A DNA stretch of 64,000 nt. Origin: Lewinella sp. LCG006. Lineage in GTDB: Bacteria > Bacteroidota > Bacteroidia > Chitinophagales > Saprospiraceae. Location of the stretch: contig NZ_CP160680.1 in NCBI RefSeq assembly GCF_040784935.1, positions 3,504,501-3,568,500 on the forward strand, in the 5' to 3' direction. Below are positions 8,842 through 16,300 of the stretch, in pieces (the first letter of the stretch is position 1; every line of letters starts with the position of its first letter). The notes below the pieces were generated by a model. That model searched no databases and was not told where the DNA came from. It worked only from the letters and a program-made list of their open reading frames with translations. The position numbers and the translations under genes were made by a program.

Positions 8842-9779
8842 GATTCGATAACATTGATGAGGAAAAACCCATCTTCCCCCTGGTGTTGGTAAAGGGGCAT
8901 CAGGATATGGCAATCATAGCCAGCGTAGATGGGGCCATTCTTATCATTGGCTAATAATTGTCCCTTCTGTACGGACTGGAAATTCCGGAATCCTGGCTCC
9001 ATTTGGAAAAGGTCTTCTTTTTTTACAGAATGCACTTCGATCAGCTCGGCTACTTTGGGGAGGCCTTTGCTGTAATTTATTAATAAATCATCGTGGCGAT
9101 TTTCTACATCTTCGGAGCGAACACAACCGACGGAGCGAAGCAGATTGATCAATGCTGCGATGGCGCGGCGGGTGGAGAGGGGATCTTCGTGCTGGCCAGC
9201 TTCGAAGGTCACACTGGTGGTAGGGCAGGGGAAGTGATCGCAGCAGAAATGGTGCAGTGTTGTGCCTCTGAGCCCTCTGAGCATGCCCGTGATGACCGGG
9301 GCGTGTAAAGACTTGGCCAACTGCAAACTACGTGGAGCATCGGAAGCGATGGAGAAAATGCCACCGTCGGCAGTGGTAGTATGTAAATCAATGACAAAAA
9401 GCTCGGAAGGCTGGTAATCGGCAATTTCGGCGTCTACCAAATCCAGTATGGCTTTGAGCTCCAAGTCTTCTGCTGTGAGCTCGTGGTCTTGAAGCTGGCG
9501 GATGCGCTGAATGTTTTCGGGGGTGAATTGTCGGTTGAGGTCTTTTTGGAGATAGCGTACCCCTAGCTGGCTAGCTTTTAGATTGCCTCTGATACCCAGC
9601 ATCCGGCCGTGGAAAACAAAATCCGGATTTTGTTGGGGTTCAATCTTGAGCATTCTGAATACCATGTCGATAGCCCTGACGCCGGCAAGCTCATTGCCGT
9701 GCATGGCCCCAAAAGCGATAATGAGGGGCCCTGGTTGTGATCCGGTGTAACGTCCTATGATGCGATCTAATGCTTCCAT
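8838..9779 (-). CDS. succinylglutamate desuccinylase/aspartoacylase family zinc hydrolase
   Basis: A 313-aa member of the M14-like AstE/AspA deacylase family. Zinc-binding and substrate motifs are visible: GAMHGNELAG (HxxE), GNLKASQLGVRYLQKDLNRQF (NxxR-type arginines) and VIDLHTTTADGG with the third zinc ligand histidine. Such enzymes cleave N-acyl amino acids such as N-acetylaspartate or N-succinylglutamate; the substrate here is open. I start at 9779 because the upstream in-frame extension (to 9824) reads into a GC-rich palindrome. It is convergent with the TIGR02757 gene. Confidence 0.8.
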   Translation of the reverse strand: MEALDRIIGRYTGSQPGPLIIAFGAMHGNELAGVRAIDMVFRMLKIEPQQNPDFVFHGRMLGIRGNLKASQLGVRYLQKDLNRQFTPENIQRIRQLQDHELTAEDLELKAILDLVDAEIADYQPSELFVIDLHTTTADGGIFSIASDAPRSLQLAKSLHAPVITGMLRGLRGTTLHHFCCDHFPCPTTSVTFEAGQHEDPLSTRRAIAALINLLRSVGCVRSEDVENRHDDLLINYSKGLPKVAELIEVHSVKKEDLFQMEPGFRNFQSVQKGQLLANDKNGPIYAGYDCHILMPLYQHQGEDGFFLINVIES

Positions 9780-9855
9780 ATACTGTTGCTTGTTACCCTT
9801 CCTTTTGAGGGAATGCCCGCGCAAGCTGCCTGAAAGGCGCGAACGAAGTGAGCGG

Positions 9856-9895
9856 CCCCGACCTGCAAAACCAATCAGGGTTTTGCAGGTCGGGG
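9856..9895. repeat. GC-rich perfect hairpin
   Basis: CCCCGACCTGCAAAACC (9856-9872) and its exact complement (9879-9895) form a 17-bp stem with a 6-base loop. The flanks (GAACGAAGTGAGCGG, GGAGCGAATAGCGAAC) also look REP-like. It lies about 80 bases upstream of the deacylase start, in the 630-base gap 9780-10409. Confidence 0.65.
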
Positions 9896-9989
9896 CGGAG
9901 CGAATAGCGAACCCTGAAAGGGAGCGACCGCCGCCTAAGCGGGGGATGCGCCCAAAAAAACTAAGGTAGGAAATATTGTCTAAGTAATT

Positions 9990-10115
9990 TGACGGAAATA
10001 ACTGATTCCATTTTTTTCAACGATTCGCGAATATTTTCATGCAAGCTCCTTTTAGTTGCTTGCTTAGAAAATTTTAGCGAATCAAAAATGGAATCAGTTA
10101 TTTTTTATTCCGTCA
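9990..10115. repeat. 126-bp imperfect inverted repeat, MITE-like
   Basis: The ends TGACGGAA (9990-9997) and TTCCGTCA (10108-10115) are complementary. Inside them TAACTGATTCCATTTTT pairs with AAAAATGGAATCAGTTA (10084-10100), then GATTCGCGAATATTTTC pairs imperfectly with GAAAATTTTAGCGAATC, and GCAAGC (10041-10046) with GCTTGC (10058-10063). One arm carries six extra bases. No target duplication was seen. Size and nested symmetry fit a non-autonomous mobile element or a large REP. Confidence 0.6.
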
Positions 10116-10254
10116 CAAAGCATAGGTGAGTGGAAACGACTTAAATACTGGCAGCATCCGCTTTTTTTATTTGACGTTCGTCGGAAAAAAGTAGCCGTTT
10201 GTCGAGAAGCAAGTAAAAATAAGCAAAGTAGCTGCCTTTTCCAGGTACTATGTA

Positions 10255-10285
10255 TTGCATAATACCTAGCCTTACCTTATCTTTG
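10255..10285 (+). promoter_or_regulatory. promoter of the PadR-PspC operon
   Basis: TATCTTTG at 10278-10285 is a perfect -7 box and TTG at 10255-10257 lies 20 bases upstream, the normal Bacteroidota spacing. Transcription would begin near 10292, before any of the possible padR-type starts. Confidence 0.55.
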
Positions 10286-10409
10286 TATCGAGGCTTACAA
10301 AAAGAAGGTATTGTTACTACCAATGATGCGCTTGAGTAAGCTTAAAAAAAACGGCCAAAAAATGTTGGAGCGTACTAATAAATATTCCACATTACAAGCC
10401 CAGACGATT

Positions 10410-10772
10410 ATGACAGAAGAACAAATAAAAGCTTTGGATGCGGCGGGCAAGCAATTGCGACGAGGAGTGCTGGAGCTGTGTGTACTGTCGGCCATTGCTG
10501 CGGAGGATGAGATTTACTCTTCTACCATTCAGGAGAAGCTGAAAGATACACCGCTGGAGGTGAAGGAAGGTACGCTGTACCCCCTACTGACCCGGCTGAA
10601 GAACAGCCAGCTGCTACAATATACCTGGCGGGAAAGCACCAGTGGCCCCCCGCGCAAGTATTTCTCAATAACAGATGACGGCCGCGAATTTTTGGATGGC
10701 CTGATGTCTACCTGGAACGACTTAGTCTCCGCAGTCCATCATAACACGCAAAACAATCAAACTAATGAATAA
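10410..10772 (+). CDS. PadR family transcriptional regulator
   Basis: A 120-aa winged-helix protein. Residues about 8-95 show the PadR core: RRGVLELCVLSAIA, YSSTIQEKL, EGTLYPLLTRLKNSQLL and GPPRKYFSITDDGREFL. I start at ATG 10410 because family members begin there; ATG codons at 10323 and 10326 would add about 29 basic residues and cannot be excluded. It overlaps the PspC gene by 8 bases, so the two are co-translated. PadR plus PspC/DUF2807 pairs recur in Bacteroidota, and PadR probably represses its own operon. Confidence 0.88.
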   Translation: MTEEQIKALDAAGKQLRRGVLELCVLSAIAAEDEIYSSTIQEKLKDTPLEVKEGTLYPLLTRLKNSQLLQYTWRESTSGPPRKYFSITDDGREFLDGLMSTWNDLVSAVHHNTQNNQTNE

Positions 10773-11481
10773 GGTTTATAATATCAATCTCGGTGGCTAT
10801 CCTTTCACGATTGATGAAGACGCCTATAACCACCTTCGCTCGTATTTGGAAGCTATCCACAATCATTTTCGTACTACGGAAGGATACGAAGAAATCACCC
10901 ACGACATTGAAGCCCGTTTGGCTGAGCTCTTTGTAGAGCAGCTGAATAATCGCCCGATTGTTGGTTTCCAAGAAGTCGAAGACGCCATCGCTATCATGGG
11001 ACGGCCCGAAGAATTCGGCGCTGATCCTATGAGCGAGGGCGAAAGCTATACCGAAGGAGCGCATACCAGTGCCGGCGGCACGGATGCCAAGTTTAAGATC
11101 AAGACCGGGAAGCGACTGTACCGAGATACCGAAGATTCGGTGGTAGGTGGTGTAGCTGCTGGATTGACCGCTTATTTTGGGATTGCTGATCCGATTTGGG
11201 TACGACTATTCTTTGTGCTGATCGTTATTTCTGGAGGCATAGGCATACCGCTGTATCTGATTCTGTGGGCCTTGATGCCTGAAGCGAAAACTGCTGGTGA
11301 TCGGCTAGCGATGCGCGGCGAGCCGATCAATATCTCGAATATCAGTAAGATCATTACCGAAGAATTCGAACATTTGTCTGAGAAGATGACCGAGCTGGGA
11401 GAAGAACTGGCCGGTAAAAAAAAAGTCCGCGCGAAAATGACGACAACGACGAGGGCACTGCGCAGCGGTTCGCTGCTGTAA
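10765..11481 (+). CDS. PspC-domain protein, N-terminal part (split at A9)
   Basis: A 238-aa frame. Residues about 1-90 form a helical N-terminal region typical of these Bacteroidota proteins. Residues about 115-175 are a PspC domain (KRLYRDTEDSVVGGVAAGLTAYFG, then a membrane segment ending YLILWALMP). After GKK at 11416-11424, a run of nine A, this frame yields only a short unlike tail and stops. One extra A would give KSPRENDDNDEG and join the next frame without a stop, so the two frames very probably are one gene of about 730 residues. PspC domains belong to envelope-stress systems. It starts 8 bases inside padR. Confidence 0.85.
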   Translation: MNKVYNINLGGYPFTIDEDAYNHLRSYLEAIHNHFRTTEGYEEITHDIEARLAELFVEQLNNRPIVGFQEVEDAIAIMGRPEEFGADPMSEGESYTEGAHTSAGGTDAKFKIKTGKRLYRDTEDSVVGGVAAGLTAYFGIADPIWVRLFFVLIVISGGIGIPLYLILWALMPEAKTAGDRLAMRGEPINISNISKIITEEFEHLSEKMTELGEELAGKKKVRAKMTTTTRALRSGSLL

Positions 11482-11489
11482 ATGATACC

Positions 11490-12962
11490 TTGAATGAGAG
11501 TTGGCAAGCTGCGCGTGAGCAGTTGCCCAAAATAGGGAAGGTGTTGCGTGCGCTACTCATTGCAGCCGCTATCTTTTTCATCTTCATCTTTGCTATGGTT
11601 TGGTTGGGCATTATTGCCGGACTTACCTTCTCCATGCCATTGCTTACTAACTTTTTCCCTGGGCAGGAATTGATGACGGCCATTGCTATGATCAATGTTC
11701 TGTTTACTATAGGATTGCCACTTTTGGCCATAATACTGCTCATTGTTAGGGTGGTTTTTGGTCGCCGGATGGGCAAAGGTTGGTCGACTGCCATGATTGT
11801 ATTCTGGTTTATCAATGTATTTTCACTGGCAAGTATAGGAGGTACGTTGGCCCAGGAGTTTATGGTAGAAGAACAGATAGAAGAACAGTTGAGTACGGCT
11901 TCATTTGCTGCTGAAACGGTTGCTTTATCTTACTACCAATTGGAAGACCATCAGGAGGAGCGCTTCATGATTTTTGATGAAGAAGTACAACTGCCGGGTG
12001 CAACTAGCCGATTTAGTATAAAGAAGAGCCCGGATAATGAATGGCATTTGAATAAGCAAGTGACCGCTAGGGGGAAACGAGGTGCAGATGCGAGAGGGCT
12101 GGCCAGTGAACTGGTATTCCCACTCCAAGAACGTGAAGGCAGTTTAGCAATCCCTCGGGAGGTACCGTTCTCTGAATTGAGTAAATGGCGTGCACAAGAG
12201 GTAAAAATGGAGTTGCAAGTTCCCGTCGGAGCTTACCTTATAATAGGAGCAGATGTGGCTGATTTTGGCAACTTATCCTTCGATAAGTATCCGGAAGCGA
12301 CCCAGCGGTACCAGATGAATGCTGAAGGACGACTGATTTGCCAGGATTGTCCTGTCGGATACAGTGAAGGGAATAGCACGGATGCGGCTCCGGTACAACA
12401 GCAAGCCTTGCCACAGTACCAGGATTATCGTGAGATCAGCCTTACTGGGCCGATGAAAGTTACGATTGAGCAAGGTGATCATTACGATATGCGCCTTACG
12501 GGCGAAGATCAGTACCTCAGCAAACTGGTAACTAGTTTGGAAGATGGTATACTAAAGATAAACCTGGAGGCTGTTGATCTTGAATCGCCCGTACGATTAT
12601 ATTTGACCTTGCCGGATTTGCAAGCTTTGACCTTGAGTCATACGGATGATGTTCGTGTCAAAAACTTCACAGGGGAGCACTTAAGCATTAGTGCTAGTGG
12701 AGATTTTGAACTAAAGACAACGGTTGATGTGCAAAAGCTGGACCTTGTCGGTAACGAAGGAGTCTCCATGGAGTTTACGGGCAGCACCCAACAGTTGAAT
12801 GCCCAATTGGAGGGAGGAAGCCGTTTGGATACTGATCGAGGAAAGGTAAAAACGGCTAGTTTAGTTGCTTCTGATAACAGCACCATAAAGCTGGGGCAGG
12901 GGGTAGAAGTGAGTGAGCAAACCATTAGTGAAAACAGCACCTTGAAGATCATGGAAAATTAG
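11490..12962 (+). CDS. membrane and DUF2807 (head GIN) part of the split PspC protein
   Basis: The frame is open from the A9 run (about 11424), and its only early start is a poor TTG at 11490, so it is best read as the second part of the gene at 10765. It holds three or four membrane segments at about residues 22-130 (LLIAAAIFFIFIFAMVWLG, TIGLPLLAIILLIVRVVF, AMIVFWFINVFSLASIGG). After a periplasmic linker comes a C-terminal beta-helical DUF2807-type domain at about 310-490, with repeating SISASGDFEL, LDLVGNEGVSMEF and LVASDNSTIKL strands. The likely role is envelope stress or adhesion sensing, controlled by the PadR protein. Confidence 0.75.
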   Translation: MNESWQAAREQLPKIGKVLRALLIAAAIFFIFIFAMVWLGIIAGLTFSMPLLTNFFPGQELMTAIAMINVLFTIGLPLLAIILLIVRVVFGRRMGKGWSTAMIVFWFINVFSLASIGGTLAQEFMVEEQIEEQLSTASFAAETVALSYYQLEDHQEERFMIFDEEVQLPGATSRFSIKKSPDNEWHLNKQVTARGKRGADARGLASELVFPLQEREGSLAIPREVPFSELSKWRAQEVKMELQVPVGAYLIIGADVADFGNLSFDKYPEATQRYQMNAEGRLICQDCPVGYSEGNSTDAAPVQQQALPQYQDYREISLTGPMKVTIEQGDHYDMRLTGEDQYLSKLVTSLEDGILKINLEAVDLESPVRLYLTLPDLQALTLSHTDDVRVKNFTGEHLSISASGDFELKTTVDVQKLDLVGNEGVSMEFTGSTQQLNAQLEGGSRLDTDRGKVKTASLVASDNSTIKLGQGVEVSEQTISENSTLKIMEN

Positions 12963-13051
12963 CGAGGATAGGCATGAGCCACTTTGATGTTTAGGAATAC
13001 ACAGCAAAGGAAATCCTTCAGAAATAAAGAAATTGCGATAATGATGACTGT

Positions 13052-13135
13052 AGCGGTTGAGTAGACATAAGTCGACTCAGCCGCTTTTTCGTAAATACCT
13101 GATTGGTTAACAGAAATAAGCTGTTCTGTTTTTTT
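13052..13135. terminator. two tandem hairpin terminators after the PspC operon
   Basis: AGCGGTTGAGT (13052-13062) pairs with ACTCAGCCGCT (13075-13085), followed by TTTT. A second, shorter one pairs ACAGAA (13110-13115) with TTCTGT (13124-13129) and is followed by TTTTTT. They lie in the 408-base gap 12963-13370. The rest of that gap shows only a weak promoter-like TTG / TATCTTGC pair near 13200-13236. Confidence 0.65.
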
Positions 13136-13370
13136 GGTAGTAAGAAGGAGCTTCTAAATGCCTATGGAAAAGATAAAAACGCAAAAAAGCGATTCTTTTC
13201 TTGGTTAACTGCTAGCGAGAATAGTATCTTGCAGGCAATTGACGACCAAAAAAACCTGTTTTGACTAATTGATAGTGTATAACTATCAGGAAATCAGAGC
13301 ATACTGTATAGGCTTATTTAGACTAAGCATACATAACCTTTTTTTATTTTTATTAACAAATTGTAATCTT

Positions 13371-16300
13371 ATGACAAAGACGAATACGAAATTCGTTAGT
13401 CCGAAAACTTGGCTAGGGTCACTCGCTATGGCGTGCTTGACTCTTTTCTTGTTTACAGGGCAAGTAGTAGCGCAGGTTGCTACTGACACATGGGCGGGGA
13501 ATATAAATCTCGCTCCTCTTGATGCAGACTATGATGGTACATTGGGTACTATGGCTTCACAGTCTGTAACTATTGCGGGTATTCCTGCTGGTACTACTAT
13601 CACTGATATTCAGGTAGATCTTGGTTTCGACCACACTTGGGTTGGTGATTTGACTATCAAATTACAAGCACCTGATGGTACTATCTTTGGTTTGATGAGC
13701 CGCCCAGGCTTAGCTGAAGCTGCTGATGATGGTACTGATTGTTGTGGAGATTCCTCTAATTCAAATTTAGATGCTGCAATGGCTCCTCTAACATGGTTAG
13801 ACGGTGCTGCGGTATCTGCTGAAGACATGGGTAACACCCTTACTACAGCTGAAATTGTTGGATTGGATGATGGTATCTTTGAATATGCTCCTGCTCCTGG
13901 CTCTATTGCTCAGCCGCCTTCTACTTTTGCAGACTTGTTTCCTGCTGCTGGTAGTGGTAATCTTCTGAACGGTGATTGGACTGTTTATGTAGGTGATGGT
14001 GCTGCCGGTGATACTGGTGCTTTTCGTTCTATCACTTTACGTATCACTTACGAAGGTGCAAATAACGAATGTACTGGTGTACCAATTAATTTGGGTTGCA
14101 TAGCTAACCTTAACGTTACTTTAGGTGCTACTTGTGGCGCACGTATTACGCCTGCAATGGTACTAACTGGTGACCAAACTTGTGTTGGTAACGCTGTTGT
14201 CACTGTTGACGGTGGTAACACTGATGTTATTTCTGGCTGTGGTGCGCACACCTATATGGTTGTAGCTTACGATCTTGCTGGAAATGAAGTCTACACTTGT
14301 TGGGGTAACATCTTCGCTGAAGACAAGACCAACCCAGTAGTTACTTGCCCAGCGAACACAAGCACCGTAACGCAGGACTATGCTGCTCACCAAGCAAGCG
14401 GTAACCTAAGTGCTGCTGATGCAACCTTGAACTTCAACAACTACAGCTGTTTGAACCAGGGCTTCCTGGCAGACGGTGTGCACAACTATGACGTAGTAAC
14501 TTTCACTACGCCAGACTTTGCTATTCCTGTTGACGTATACACGATCTTGATGGAAACTGCATGGGGTGATGGAAGCATGTTCCTGTTCCAGGGCGGTTTC
14601 GATCCTACAGCACCCTGTGAGAACCTCATCGGTTCATCTGACGATGCTTTCGTACCTGGAGGTAACCCATTCGATCCAGCACTACGTTTGAGCCTGCCTT
14701 TGTTGCCTAACACGACCTATACCCTGGTATTGACCAACTGGTTGACGACGCAGTTTGGTAACTGGACGGTAAGCATCTATTCTGATAACAACACGGGTGT
14801 TTCTGGTCCAGAATTTACCCCAGTAAATATTACCGATACCCGTGATTTGGTATGTGACGATATCAACTTCATCCGCTTCCAGACGCCTCAGTCATGGATT
14901 GCAAGTGCAGATGGTACCTTGAACTTCACTGCTACGCGTAACACCTTCTTTGGAGGTAGCACTGCTGCTTTGAATGCTTTCATTGCAAAAGTAAACCTGA
15001 CTGGTTTCCCTGTAGTTGGCGACAACTGCGGTCCTGTAAAAGTTACCCTTTCTGATGCAGTAAGTGCTGCAGGTGATTGTGGTGATGTAACGCTTTCACG
15101 TACGTTCACGGTCTCAGACCGTTACGATGGTGTATGTGTAGGTGCTCCACGCACGGCAGCATGTACGCAGACGATTACTTTCCGTAAGCCAACGATTGGC
15201 GACTTGGTATTCCCACCATTTGTAGCTCCTTTGGAGTGTGACGAGAACTTCGCTGTTGATGCAAACGGTAACCCTCACCCATCAGCATCTGGCTACCCAT
15301 GGTTGCGTACGGCATTTGGTTTCTACGACCTTGATCAGACTTACTGTAACATCGGAGCTTCTTACTCTGATGAGCCACGTATCACTGTTTGTGAAGGTAC
15401 TTACAAGCTTCGTCGTGAGTGGAACATCATCGACTGGTGTAACCCAGGCGGTTCTGGTACGCTTCAGCAGTTGATCAAAGTATTTGATGCTACTGGCCCA
15501 GTAATCACTGGCATTCCAGCAGTAATCAACGTATCTACGTCACCATTCAGCTGTTTGGCAAACGTAGCGATTCCATGTCCTACCCTTACTGACGGCAACG
15601 GATGTTCAAGCGTAGCTGGCACGACTTACACCGTACTTGCTTTCGGCGAATCATTCTTCGCTGGTGGTGACTTGTGTGACGGAGATGTAGTATCAGCACC
15701 AATTGGTGAGCACATCCTGATCATCTGTGCCGAAGATGACTGTGGCAACGAAACTTGTGAAGAGTACGACTTGATCGTAACGGACGAGATCGAGCCAAGT
15801 GCATCATGTGACGACGAATTGAACGTATCTATTGGCGGTGGTGATTCTGCTAACAGTATCCTGGGTATCGCACGCATCTTTGCTTCTGACGTTGACGAAG
15901 GTTCTAACGACAACTGTGGAGCAGTAACTTTGGAAGTACGTCGTAACTACTGGCGCAACAACACTTGTGATGCAAGTGCTAACCGTTGGAGCCCATGGGG
16001 CGACTTTGTAGACTTCTACTGCTGTGATATCGACAACGAAATCACGATCGAACTACGTGTAACTGACGAGTCAGGAAACGAGAACATCTGTTGGATGGTG
16101 ATCACTCCAGAAGATAAATTGAACCCATTCTGCTACGCACCAGCACCAGTAACATTGACTTGTTCTAACTTGCCATTGGCTTTCCCTGGTGATATTGCTA
16201 CGGCTTACGACGAGGACTTCGCTGCTACTTCTATCATGATGAGCTCTATCTTCGGAGGCGCAACGGGTACAGACAACTGTGCTGTTGACACCATCGTAGA

